Shown piece by piece: positions 17,905 through 27,215 of a stretch of 64,000 nt of DNA. Under the pieces are notes generated by a model, which had not been told where the DNA came from, ran no database searches, and saw only the letters and a list, made by a program, of their open reading frames with translations. Position 1 is the first letter of the stretch. The number at the start of each line of letters is the position of its first letter. Source of the stretch: Amphritea japonica ATCC BAA-1530 (GTDB taxonomy: Bacteria > Pseudomonadota > Gammaproteobacteria > Pseudomonadales > Balneatricaceae); NCBI RefSeq assembly GCF_016592435.1, contig NZ_AP014545.1, positions 1,364,001 through 1,428,000 on the forward strand. Reading direction: 5' to 3'. The position numbers and the translations under genes were made by a program.

Positions 17905-20048
17905 AACAGGCGGAAATCGAAGCCGGATCAGATGTGTGGAACCATCTGAAAGATGCTCGATTGGCCTGTGCTGCTGGGATTCGTTTTTCCGAGCGAAAAG
18001 ATAAAAGCGGCAGCTGGTGGTTAATTCAGCAATTACAGACTGAGCAACAATATCGTATTGACCCTTTTACATATGCTGTTCTTCAACGCCTGGATGGTGA
18101 CCTTGCTCTGGTGGAAATCTGGCGAATACTCGGTGGCAATATTCCGTGTGAAGACCTGGCTAAGCAAATAGCCCGTCTGATGGAGCTAGGGTTTGTCGTT
18201 ACAGGTGCCCGTTTTCAGCACCGACAGGGGGGTGATGGTGGTCCCCCCGGAATTCTGAGCCGGTTTGTAAATCCAGTAAGTTTTGTTTTGGTATCGTTTA
18301 ATCCGGCACAATTTTTAACGTTAATATCCCCTTTAGGCCCATTTTTATTTAACAAAGTATTTGCTGTTATATGGCTTTTGGTAATTGGTCTTGCCGGTCT
18401 GCTTTGCTATCAACATAGTACAGAGCTAACCGGTTACTTTAATGCCAGGGCGGCAGACCCCGTCTATTTAATGGGTGTTTGGTTTGTTTATCCCGTTTTG
18501 AAACTGGTGCATGAACTGGCCCATGGTCTGGCAGTTCTTGTATTAGGAGGGAGGGTTCGTAAAGCCGGTATTTTAATGCTGATTTTTATGCCAGTACCTT
18601 TTGTCGATGCCTCTGATAGTTCTCATTTCTCTAATAGATATCAGCGCATGCTTGTTTCTGCTGCGGGGGTTATGGCTGAGTTATTTCTGGCTGCTCTGGG
18701 ATTGTTTTTATGGCTATATTCTGAGCATGCGTGGTTGCAGGATATGGGCTTTGTTATTGCCCTGACAGGCTCTGTTTCTACTCTGGTATTTAATGCCAAT
18801 CCGCTACTTCGATTTGATGGTTATTACTTTTTATCAGACTGGTTGGATATACCGAATTTGGCGCTGCGCTCGCAGCGTCATGTTCAATCTTTTCTTCTGC
18901 ATAGATTGTTTGGTTTACCTGTCGGAGATGCTGGCCAGATGATACAGCCGGAGGAACGTAAGTGGTTATTGCTCTATGGCCCAGCTTCTCTTTGTTACCG
19001 GTTGTTTATCATTGCCTTCATTGTTGATCTGGTGAGTGGATATTTTTTCTGGCTGGGTTTAGTGATCGCTGTCTGGGCTTTGTGGCTTCAGTTAGTGAAG
19101 CCTCTGATTACTTTTTTTACTTACGGGAGTAAACAAGCGTCTGTATTGCAGCGAAAAAAGGGGTATTACGGCCGAATATCTATGCTATTGCTGATAGGCG
19201 CAACAGTAATCTTTATGCCCTGGCGGACTTCGGTCATTGCTGAAGCAGTGTTGATCCTGCCAGAGGAGGCAAACGTTCGTGCCACAACTGATGGCTTTGT
19301 CAGGCAGGTACTGTTTACGCCAGGAAAGCAGGTGCAAGCAGGCGAGACGCTGATTGTGTTAGAAAACCTTTCTCTGAAAGCTGACTACAGCAAACTTAGC
19401 GTTGAAATAGAGAAAGCCCGTGCAATGCATAGTACGCATTTTGCTGAAGGCTCTAATCAGGGAGCCGCTTTACTGGATAAAATAATAGCTCAGGAACAGA
19501 CTTTAGATCAGCTGGCTTTGCAAATTGATGGCCTAAAAATAATGGCTAATCAAAGCGGCACGGTTGCGATAGAGAACGGGCAGGATTTAGCAGGCCAGTA
19601 TCTGCATAAAGGTCAGCTGCTGGGATACACCTACCAGTCAGGTGAATATAGTATTCAAGCCGTGTTAGATATCGCTCGGGCCGAAGCGGTAAGATCAGGT
19701 ATAACCGAAGTTCAAGTTAGATTCGCCGATGGGGAGGTGGTCCGGCTAAGTCCGGAAAGAGTCCGGATTGTACCCCAGGCAGTCTACCGGTTACCTGACG
19801 CTGCATTAGGTAGCGCTCATGGGGGTAGTACTTTAGTTGATATACAGGATCAATCGGGTTTAAAAACAATGTATCCTGTTATTCAGTTTAATATGGAAAT
19901 GCCGATAATAGTTGAAGAAGGGATGACTACCAGCCTTATTCCTTCTAAGTCAGGTTTAGTCAGGTTTAGTCATCTACCCCGCAGTATTGGAGATGATTTG
20001 ATTGCTAACACTCGCGAGTATTGGTTTCGTAAAGTGTCAGGGTTGTGA
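17901..20048 (+). CDS. PqqD-like / M50 site-2-type protease / HlyD fusion
   Basis: About 715 residues from the ATG of the ATGA overlap (a GTG at 17886 is the alternative). Domains in order: a PqqD-like winged-helix domain (about residues 20-105, with YRIDPFTYAVLQRLDGD); a polytopic membrane domain with the zinc protease motif H204-E-L-A-H208 and the distal N300-P-L-L-R-F-D306-G-Y metal-ligand segment of M50 proteases; and, after another helix (about 430-450), a lipoyl/barrel-sandwich adaptor domain (DGFVRQVLFTPGKQVQAGE). This matches the 'peptide zinc metalloprotease' family seen in peptide and large-protein export loci. All catalytic residues are present. It probably cleaves or guides the product encoded at 21573. 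Confidence 0.88.
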   Translation: MKQAEIEAGSDVWNHLKDARLACAAGIRFSERKDKSGSWWLIQQLQTEQQYRIDPFTYAVLQRLDGDLALVEIWRILGGNIPCEDLAKQIARLMELGFVVTGARFQHRQGGDGGPPGILSRFVNPVSFVLVSFNPAQFLTLISPLGPFLFNKVFAVIWLLVIGLAGLLCYQHSTELTGYFNARAADPVYLMGVWFVYPVLKLVHELAHGLAVLVLGGRVRKAGILMLIFMPVPFVDASDSSHFSNRYQRMLVSAAGVMAELFLAALGLFLWLYSEHAWLQDMGFVIALTGSVSTLVFNANPLLRFDGYYFLSDWLDIPNLALRSQRHVQSFLLHRLFGLPVGDAGQMIQPEERKWLLLYGPASLCYRLFIIAFIVDLVSGYFFWLGLVIAVWALWLQLVKPLITFFTYGSKQASVLQRKKGYYGRISMLLLIGATVIFMPWRTSVIAEAVLILPEEANVRATTDGFVRQVLFTPGKQVQAGETLIVLENLSLKADYSKLSVEIEKARAMHSTHFAEGSNQGAALLDKIIAQEQTLDQLALQIDGLKIMANQSGTVAIENGQDLAGQYLHKGQLLGYTYQSGEYSIQAVLDIARAEAVRSGITEVQVRFADGEVVRLSPERVRIVPQAVYRLPDAALGSAHGGSTLVDIQDQSGLKTMYPVIQFNMEMPIIVEEGMTTSLIPSKSGLVRFSHLPRSIGDDLIANTREYWFRKVSGL

Positions 20049-20078
20049 ATTAACATAAAAGACAAAAAAGGATTGAAG

Positions 20079-21497
20079 TTGAGTCTACCTAAAATGTCAG
20101 TGTTACCGTTGCTTTGTATTGCGTTTACTGCAGTCGCTTCAGAGCCCGGTCCGAATGAATCCTTGCCAGCCCTGGATTGCATAATAAACCCTTCAGAAAA
20201 AATTGATCTGGGCAGTTATTCCCCCGGTATCATTGCTGAAGTGCTGGTGAAACGCGGTGACAGGGTCGTAAAAGAACAGGTGTTAGCGCGTCTGGATGAT
20301 CGTGTTGAACAGGCATCTGTTGCGCTAGCCAAGGCGCGGGCGGGAATTAAGTCGGAGTTGGAAGGCGGAAACGTTAATCTGACTTTTGATCGGTATGCGT
20401 ATCAGCGCATAACCGATTTGTATCGCACAAATGCGGTATCTCAACAGGATAAAGAGCAGGCGGAGAGATCCGTAAAACTCTCATCAACATCAGTTAAGCA
20501 GGCCAAAGAGCAGTCTCGTATACGTGAGTTGGAGTTATCCAGAGCCGAGGCGCTATTAGATCAACGGGTAATTCGGAGCCCGTTCGATGGTGTCGTGCAG
20601 CGAAATCTTAAATTTCGTGGTGAGTATGTAGACGAGCAACCGGTTGTGCAGTTGGTGTCTCTGAACCCTCTGTATGTTGAAACGATGGTGCCTATTCAGT
20701 TTTTTGGTCAACTACAGGTGAATAGCCTGGCTGAAATCTATCCGGAAGTGAACTCTGGGGAATCAATAGAAGCCCGGGTTATTGCGATTGATCCTGTGGG
20801 CGATGTTGGCAGCAGCGCGTTTGGTGTTCAACTGGAGATGGCGAATACGGACTATGCTATTCCTGCTGGTATTAAGTGCGATCTTAAGTTTACAGATCAA
20901 GTTGCAGAAACTGTGTCAGAAGAAAGTACCGTTGATGCTTCTGAAGCAGGCCAGGCGGAAGCGGTTGAAGTTCAGGCTAAGCCATCTGATGAGCGTGTCG
21001 CGGAACCTGTTACGACTATTCTTAATGGCCCTGACGTATCCAGGATGGATACCGCTAAGTCTGAAACAACAGATCTGCAGAGTGAAGTTGTAACCCCTCA
21101 GCTTGTTAAGCTTGGTCCTTATGCGGAAGAGGAGTTTAAGCAAGCAGCGGCACTGTTAGAGAATGAAGGTATTTCTTTTACCTCTGAGACAGAAGTAACG
21201 AAAGTTAAGATTGGTTATATTCTTTTGCTTAAAGGTCAAAAGGACGCGCTACATAACGCTGTCACCGATTTGAGACATCATGGCTTGAAAGATATCGAGT
21301 ATCTTAGCTATGGTGCTTATAAAGGCTCGGTTTCTCTGGGAGTGTTCTACGATGAATCCTCAGTTAATAGTAGAGAAACGTTTGTTTCAGGCTTTGGCTA
21401 TGTGCCAGAAAGGGTAACTCGCTACCGTAAACGCAGTCTGGTAACAGTTATCGCTGATGTCCGAGAGGAGGGGCGTCTTGCTTCTATAGGACTATAA
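20079..21497 (+). CDS. Periplasmic adaptor (membrane-fusion) protein with SPOR-like C-terminus
   Basis: About 472 residues from a TTG start (TTG at 20079 is 6 nt from an AGG site; TTG at 20073 is the in-frame alternative). Signal peptide near residues 1-22 (VLPLLCIAFTAVASE). Then an RND/HlyD-type adaptor with lipoyl halves (GIIAEVLVKRGDRVVKEQVL and RSPFDGVVQRNLKFRGEYV) separated by a coiled-coil hairpin (about 80-170). An acidic linker (about 270-340) leads to a C-terminal ~130-residue SPOR-like domain (KLGPYAEEEFKQAAALLENE, then VSLGVFYDE), which in other proteins binds denuded septal peptidoglycan. Probably the periplasmic part of the exporter in this operon. Confidence 0.82.
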   Translation: MSLPKMSVLPLLCIAFTAVASEPGPNESLPALDCIINPSEKIDLGSYSPGIIAEVLVKRGDRVVKEQVLARLDDRVEQASVALAKARAGIKSELEGGNVNLTFDRYAYQRITDLYRTNAVSQQDKEQAERSVKLSSTSVKQAKEQSRIRELELSRAEALLDQRVIRSPFDGVVQRNLKFRGEYVDEQPVVQLVSLNPLYVETMVPIQFFGQLQVNSLAEIYPEVNSGESIEARVIAIDPVGDVGSSAFGVQLEMANTDYAIPAGIKCDLKFTDQVAETVSEESTVDASEAGQAEAVEVQAKPSDERVAEPVTTILNGPDVSRMDTAKSETTDLQSEVVTPQLVKLGPYAEEEFKQAAALLENEGISFTSETEVTKVKIGYILLLKGQKDALHNAVTDLRHHGLKDIEYLSYGAYKGSVSLGVFYDESSVNSRETFVSGFGYVPERVTRYRKRSLVTVIADVREEGRLASIGL

Positions 21498-21572
21498 CTG
21501 CCTGTCAATCTAAGCGTTTGTATCGAATACTCAATTGCCCGGGAAGGGCGTGAGCATCATAAGGAGATGTAA

Positions 21573-24500
21573 GTGTCTCAAAAAATGCTAGTAGACAATT
21601 CACTCTCCAGCTTACTCCTTGAAAAGGCTGAGCCTCGTATATTGCTTTCTGCAGATCCGGTATCCGCCGCTTTGGCTATTGCTACCGACCTCTCTGATGA
21701 ATCAAGCACAGACACTCAGTATCACTTTGATGAGCTTTTACCCTATCTGTCTTCGACTGTTGATCCTCAGCTTCCATCATCGCCATCTTTCGACAACATG
21801 ATGACAGAGCCCTCTGATTCGGGGCTGAATTCAGTGTCTGTCGTTCGTGAAGTTATCTTTGTTGATACTCAGGTGCCTGATTACCTGAAGCTTATTAACC
21901 AGTTAGAGATCAAAGATGGTTCTAGCATCATTGTTTCTCTTAACTCTTCAGAGAATGGGCTCGATAATATCGGCCGTGTGCTTCAAAGCTATCAGAATAT
22001 CGATGCTATTCATTTGATTAGCCATGGATCTGATGGAACTCTTCAGCTCGGTGATACAACTCTAAACAATGAAAGCCTGGATACATATTCTGAAAAGTTA
22101 CTGAGTTGGCGAGACTTTCTTAATGAAGACGCGGATATTCTCATCTACGGCTGTAATCTTGCCGCCTCAGAAAACGGTGTTAGTTTTGTTAATCAACTGG
22201 CCAGTCTGACCGGGGCTGATATCGCTGCAAGTGACGATCTGACCGGAAGCAATCGTCTTGGCGGTGATTGGGAACTTGAATATAAAAGTGGGCAAGTTGA
22301 GGCTGCTCTGGTGATCTCTGAGTCGACTCAAAAGAGCTGGGAAAGTGTGTTAAATCTGATGCTGTCTACGGATGGAAACCCTAATTCCGGAGCCGCAGGG
22401 CTGGCGTCCTGGAATGCTGCTGCCGTTCTTGATTTTACGCCTACCCCCTCGGGATACGGTTCAGATACTAATGGTAGTTTGAGCTTCCTCTTTGGTTTTA
22501 CAGGGGGAGTGAATATTGATGCGCTGCATTATGTTACTGCGGATATAAGCGTGGGTACAGGGACACCGATTGATCTCTTAGCAGGAGACCTGTTGATGTC
22601 TTTGGATTCTGATGAAACCCTAAGTCTCAACAATACTCTAGACGTAAAGGCTGAAGATATATTTATTTTTCGGCCTGATACTCCAGGTGACTACTCGGCA
22701 GGTACTTTTAGTTTACTGTTTACTAATCCTACAGCTAAAGACATTACAGGCTTTACCTTAGTAGAGGACGCAACAGTGGTTGGTGATACCACTCTGCAAA
22801 AAGGTACATTCCTTTTTTCTGTTACAGGTGCCGGCGCCGATGATTTTGGGATTAACAGCTTTCAACCCGACGACCTTTCGCTATCACCATCGAATGGGAT
22901 TTCCGCTCAACTTATTGATGGCAGGGAAGAAATTGTTGCTGGAAAAGATCTCTTTCAAAATAAAATAATTGGTATTGAACTGGTAGAGAATGATTACTCT
23001 ACCGGAGGAGAAACTCTGTCAGCGGGTACCATTTTATTGACGTTTGACGGAGATAAAGGTGTTTATGCTGATAACACTCTGATTGCTGAACGTCAGGATA
23101 TTTACGCCCTGAATGTGTCTGAAACCACGCTGGTAAATGGTGCTACTGCAGCGACGGTTACTATGTTTTTTGATGGGGAAGATATTCTACTTGATGAAAA
23201 CAAAGAGAGTCTCAATGCTATTACGTTGACTGATCCGCAGAGCGCTGCAAACTCCCTTCCAACAGGGGGAGTAAGCATTGATGGTGTAGCTACAGAAGAT
23301 AACCTTCTGGCCGTCAATCTCTCAACTTTAGCGGATGCTGATGGGTTGGGAGCCTATAGCTATCAATGGCAACGAGATGGGCTAACCATCACAGGGGCTA
23401 CTACAGGAAATTATACCCTGGGGGATGCTGATGTAGGTGCTCTGATTAGTTTAGTGGTCAGTTATACCGATGGAGCAGGTAACCTCGAGGTTGTTAACAG
23501 TGGAAGTGTTGGTCCCGTAGCAAATATTAATGATGATCCGACCGTCGATAATGCCATCGCAGATCAAACAGCGACAGAAAATAGCTTATTTATTTTTACC
23601 TTTGCGGCTGACGCCTTTGGCGACGTCGATGCCGGAGACACGCTGAGTTACACTGCGCAGCTTGTCGGTGGTGGGGCTCTACCTAGTTGGCTCGTTTTTG
23701 TCCCAAGTGCGCGTACCTTTGGTGGCTTTCCGTTAAATGGGGATGTAGGTACGCTTAGCATCGAGGTCATCGCTGATGATGGTAATGGCGGCACACCCGC
23801 GGTGGACAGCTTTGACTTGGTGGTCGGTAATATCAATAACGACCCCACCGTTGACAATGCCATTACTAATCAAAGTGCAACAGAAGACAGTCTGTTCAGC
23901 TTTACCTTTGCGGCCAATACCTTCGGTGATGTCGATGTTGGCGATACCCTGACTTATAGGGCGCAGCTGGCAGGCGGTGGCACTTTACCGACCTGGCTCA
24001 GTTTTAACCCGTTGACCCGCACCTTTGAAGGCACGCCACTTAATGGGGATGTCGGCACGCTGAGTATCGAACTGATCGCCGATGACGGTAATGGCGGCAC
24101 AGCTGCGATAGAAAGCTTCGATATTGTGGTGGCGAATACCAATGATGACCCTACCGTCGATAATGCCATTACTAATCAAAGTGCAACAGAAGACAGTCTG
24201 TTCAGCTTTACCTTTGCGGCCAATACCTTCGGTGATGTCGATGTTGGCGATACCCTGAGCTACAGCGCACAACTGGCCGGTGGGGGAGCATTACCCAGCT
24301 GGCTGAGCTTTAACCCGGTGACCCGCACCTTTGAGGGCATACCCTTAAATGCCGATGTCGGCACCCTAAGCATCGAACTGATCGCGGATGACAGCAATGG
24401 TGGAACAGCTGCGATAGAAAGCTTCGATATTGTGGTGACGAATACCAATGATGATCCTACCGTCGATAATGCCATTACTAATCAGAGTGCAACGGAAGAC

Positions 24501-27215
24501 AGTCTGTTCAGCTTTACCTTTGCGGCCAATACCTTCGGTGATGTCGATGTTGGCGATACCCTGAGCTACAGCGCACAACTGGCCGGTGGGGGAGCATTAC
24601 CCACCTGGCTGAGTTTTAACCCGGTGACCCGCACCTTTGAGGGCACGCCCCTCAATGGGGATGTCGGCACGCTGAGTATTGAACTGATCGCCGATGACGG
24701 TAATGGCGGCACAGCTGCGATAGAAAGCTTCGATATTGTGGTGGCGAATACCAATGATGATCCTACTGTCGATAATGCCATTAATAATCAGAGTGCAACG
24801 GAAGACAGTTTGTTCAGCTTTACCTTTGCGGCCAACACGTTCGGTGATGTCGATGTTGGCGATACCCTGAGCTACAGCGCACAACTGGCCGGTGGGGGAG
24901 CATTACCGACCTGGCTGAGCTTTAATCCGGTTATTCGCACCTTTGAGGGCACGCCCTTGAATGCCGATGTAGGTACCCTAAGCATCGAACTGATCGCGGA
25001 TGACAGTAATGGTGGAACAGCTGCGATAGAAAACTTTGATATTGTGGTGACGAATACCAATGATGACCCTACCGTCGATAATGTCATTACTGACCAGAGT
25101 GCAACGGAAGACAGTTTGTTCAGCTTTACCTTTGCGGCCAATACCTTCGGTGATGTCGATGTTGGCGATACCCTGAGCTACAGCGCACAACTGGCCGGTG
25201 GGGGAGTATTACCGACCTGGCTGAGCTTTAATCCGGTGACCCGCACCTTTGAGGGCACGCCCTTGAATGCCGATGTAGGTACCCTAAGCATTGAATTGAT
25301 CGCGGATGACAGTAATGGTGGAACAGCTGCGATAGAAAGCTTCGATATTGTGGTGGCGAATACCAATGATGATCCCACCGTCGATAATGCCATTACTGAT
25401 CAGAGTGCAACGGAAGACAGTTTGTTTAGCTATACCTTTGCGGCCAATTCCTTCGGTGATGTCGATGTTGGCGACACCCTGAGCTACAGCGCACAACTGG
25501 CCGGTGGGGGAGTATTACCGACCTGGCTGAGCTTTAATCCGGTGACCCGCACCTTTGAGGGCATACCCTTAAATGCCGATGTCGGCACCCTAAGCATCGA
25601 ACTGATCGCGGATGACAGCAATGGTGGAACAGCTGCGATAGAAAGCTTCGATATTGTGGTGGCGAATACCAATGATGATCCTACCGTCGATAATGCCATT
25701 ACTGATCAGAGTGCAACGGAAGACAGTTTGTTCAGCTTTACCTTTGCGGCCAATACCTTCGGTGATGTCGATGTTGGCGATACCCTGAGCTACAGCGCAC
25801 AACTGGCCGGTGGGGGAGTATTACCGACCTGGCTGAGCTTTAATCCGGTGACCCGCACCTTTGAGGGCATACCCTTAAATGCCGATGTCGGCACCCTAAG
25901 CATCGAACTGATCGCGGATGACAGCAATGGTGGAACAGCTGCGATAGAAAGCTTCGATATTGTGGTGGCGAATACCAATGATGATCCTACCGTCGATAAT
26001 GCCATTACTGATCAGAGTGCAACGGAAGACAGTCTGTTCAGCTTTACCTTTGCGGCCAATACCTTCGGTGATGTCGATGTTGGCGATACCCTGAGCTACA
26101 GCGCACAACTGGCCGGTGGGGGAGCATTACCCAGCTGGCTGAGCTTTAACCCGGTGACCCGCACCTTTGAGGGCATACCCTTAAATGCTGATGTCGGCAC
26201 CCTAAGCATCGAACTGATCGCGGATGACAGCAATGGCGGCACGCCTGCGGTAGAAAGCTTTAATCTTGAGGTTGTGCCAAATGAAGCGCCCGTTGGGGAT
26301 GTCTCAATAACTGGTTCTCCAGTTATAGGTCAGGTATTGACGCTGGATAATACGATTACTGACGCGGATGGTCTGGGGCCTTTTAGTTATCAATGGTACA
26401 GAGATGGTTTGCCAATTCCGGGTGCTACAGCAGCAGAATATACCTCCACTGCTTTGGATAGTGGTGCAGATATTAATGTTATTGTCAGCTATACAGACGC
26501 ATTAGGTAATGATGAACAAGTCGTTAGTGCTTTAGTTAGTATAGCGGTACCCGTGGAAGATATTATTTTAGTAGAGCCTGTCGAAAATGAGCCAGACGAC
26601 CCTGATGATGAAGAGAGTTCTGTTTTAGCAGTTTCTGCTGATGCTGACGAACCCGCGATAGCGTCTGAAGTGGTTTCTGTAACACCGGAGGCCGTCACCG
26701 TTCAATTTCATTCGCCTAAGCTAATTTCAAGTCTTGTCGATCAAGCTTATGAACTACCTTCAACATTGAATGAAGCAATTAAGCACCAGGTCTCTGTGTC
26801 ACAACTTCAACCTATATTAAGTCTGCTTGCCGAGCCGATACAGTTACAAAGCTTAGGGGGCTTTATAGATGGGTTGGAAAATTTAGAAAAAGGAGCTGAT
26901 GAGCAAGTAGCTCTTGAAACAGCCCTGATAGGGGGATCAATTGCGATCTCTTCAGGGTTGTCTGTGGGCTATGTTATCTGGCTTGCCCGGAGTGGCGTTT
27001 TGTTGAGCTCTGTTTTAACCGCATTGCCAGCCTGGCGCTTCATTGATCCTTTGCCGATATTGGCAACACTCTCGTCTGATGATGATTCGAAGAAAAAGGA
27101 TATGGCGGATAACGAATCTCTGGATGACATTGTGGACCATGAAAAAGAACCAGCTGAGTCAGATGACGAAGATGATTTAGACGATTCGGATAACACAGGA
27201 AAAGATAAAACATGA
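21573..27215 (+). CDS. Giant LEPR-XLL/DUF4347 protein with nine cadherin-like repeats
   Basis: 1880 residues from GTG at 21573, which follows a strong AAGGAG site. Domains in order: an N-terminal LEPR-XLL-like motif (A19-E-P-R-I-L-L-S-A-D-P29) and no classical signal peptide; DUF4347 (about 88-255) with a conserved SH151G and YGC194N that recall the His/Cys dyad of caspase-like proteases; an unknown beta-rich region (256-560); an Ig-like domain (about 565-648); nine 102-residue dystroglycan-type cadherin-like repeats (651-1568) with Ca2+-type acidic motifs; a second Ig-like domain (about 1572-1645); a conserved C-terminal hydrophobic segment (about 1788-1822) and a highly acidic tail. Probably a cell-surface adhesin or matrix protein. 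Its stop overlaps the kinase start (ATGA). Confidence 0.88.
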   Translation: MSQKMLVDNSLSSLLLEKAEPRILLSADPVSAALAIATDLSDESSTDTQYHFDELLPYLSSTVDPQLPSSPSFDNMMTEPSDSGLNSVSVVREVIFVDTQVPDYLKLINQLEIKDGSSIIVSLNSSENGLDNIGRVLQSYQNIDAIHLISHGSDGTLQLGDTTLNNESLDTYSEKLLSWRDFLNEDADILIYGCNLAASENGVSFVNQLASLTGADIAASDDLTGSNRLGGDWELEYKSGQVEAALVISESTQKSWESVLNLMLSTDGNPNSGAAGLASWNAAAVLDFTPTPSGYGSDTNGSLSFLFGFTGGVNIDALHYVTADISVGTGTPIDLLAGDLLMSLDSDETLSLNNTLDVKAEDIFIFRPDTPGDYSAGTFSLLFTNPTAKDITGFTLVEDATVVGDTTLQKGTFLFSVTGAGADDFGINSFQPDDLSLSPSNGISAQLIDGREEIVAGKDLFQNKIIGIELVENDYSTGGETLSAGTILLTFDGDKGVYADNTLIAERQDIYALNVSETTLVNGATAATVTMFFDGEDILLDENKESLNAITLTDPQSAANSLPTGGVSIDGVATEDNLLAVNLSTLADADGLGAYSYQWQRDGLTITGATTGNYTLGDADVGALISLVVSYTDGAGNLEVVNSGSVGPVANINDDPTVDNAIADQTATENSLFIFTFAADAFGDVDAGDTLSYTAQLVGGGALPSWLVFVPSARTFGGFPLNGDVGTLSIEVIADDGNGGTPAVDSFDLVVGNINNDPTVDNAITNQSATEDSLFSFTFAANTFGDVDVGDTLTYRAQLAGGGTLPTWLSFNPLTRTFEGTPLNGDVGTLSIELIADDGNGGTAAIESFDIVVANTNDDPTVDNAITNQSATEDSLFSFTFAANTFGDVDVGDTLSYSAQLAGGGALPSWLSFNPVTRTFEGIPLNADVGTLSIELIADDSNGGTAAIESFDIVVTNTNDDPTVDNAITNQSATEDSLFSFTFAANTFGDVDVGDTLSYSAQLAGGGALPTWLSFNPVTRTFEGTPLNGDVGTLSIELIADDGNGGTAAIESFDIVVANTNDDPTVDNAINNQSATEDSLFSFTFAANTFGDVDVGDTLSYSAQLAGGGALPTWLSFNPVIRTFEGTPLNADVGTLSIELIADDSNGGTAAIENFDIVVTNTNDDPTVDNVITDQSATEDSLFSFTFAANTFGDVDVGDTLSYSAQLAGGGVLPTWLSFNPVTRTFEGTPLNADVGTLSIELIADDSNGGTAAIESFDIVVANTNDDPTVDNAITDQSATEDSLFSYTFAANSFGDVDVGDTLSYSAQLAGGGVLPTWLSFNPVTRTFEGIPLNADVGTLSIELIADDSNGGTAAIESFDIVVANTNDDPTVDNAITDQSATEDSLFSFTFAANTFGDVDVGDTLSYSAQLAGGGVLPTWLSFNPVTRTFEGIPLNADVGTLSIELIADDSNGGTAAIESFDIVVANTNDDPTVDNAITDQSATEDSLFSFTFAANTFGDVDVGDTLSYSAQLAGGGALPSWLSFNPVTRTFEGIPLNADVGTLSIELIADDSNGGTPAVESFNLEVVPNEAPVGDVSITGSPVIGQVLTLDNTITDADGLGPFSYQWYRDGLPIPGATAAEYTSTALDSGADINVIVSYTDALGNDEQVVSALVSIAVPVEDIILVEPVENEPDDPDDEESSVLAVSADADEPAIASEVVSVTPEAVTVQFHSPKLISSLVDQAYELPSTLNEAIKHQVSVSQLQPILSLLAEPIQLQSLGGFIDGLENLEKGADEQVALETALIGGSIAISSGLSVGYVIWLARSGVLLSSVLTALPAWRFIDPLPILATLSSDDDSKKKDMADNESLDDIVDHEKEPAESDDEDDLDDSDNTGKDKT
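23523..26276 (+). repeat. Nine tandem 306-bp repeats inside the giant gene
   Basis: Nine in-frame units of 306 bp, each encoding one 102-residue cadherin-like domain beginning at DDPTVDNAI and ending near ESFDIVV. The first unit is divergent, units 2-9 are almost identical in DNA as well as protein, which points to recent duplication or gene conversion. The last unit reads on into VVPNEAP of the following Ig-like domain. Confidence 0.93.

Noticed and set aside
23648-26108. Series of minus-strand open frames repeated every 306 bp
   Set aside because: They are the antisense shadow of the nine plus-strand cadherin-like repeats, and their periodicity comes from the repeats themselves.
23523-26276. 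Repeat array as a possible CRISPR or noncoding array
   Set aside because: Units are 306 bp, in frame and fully coding, with no unique spacers.
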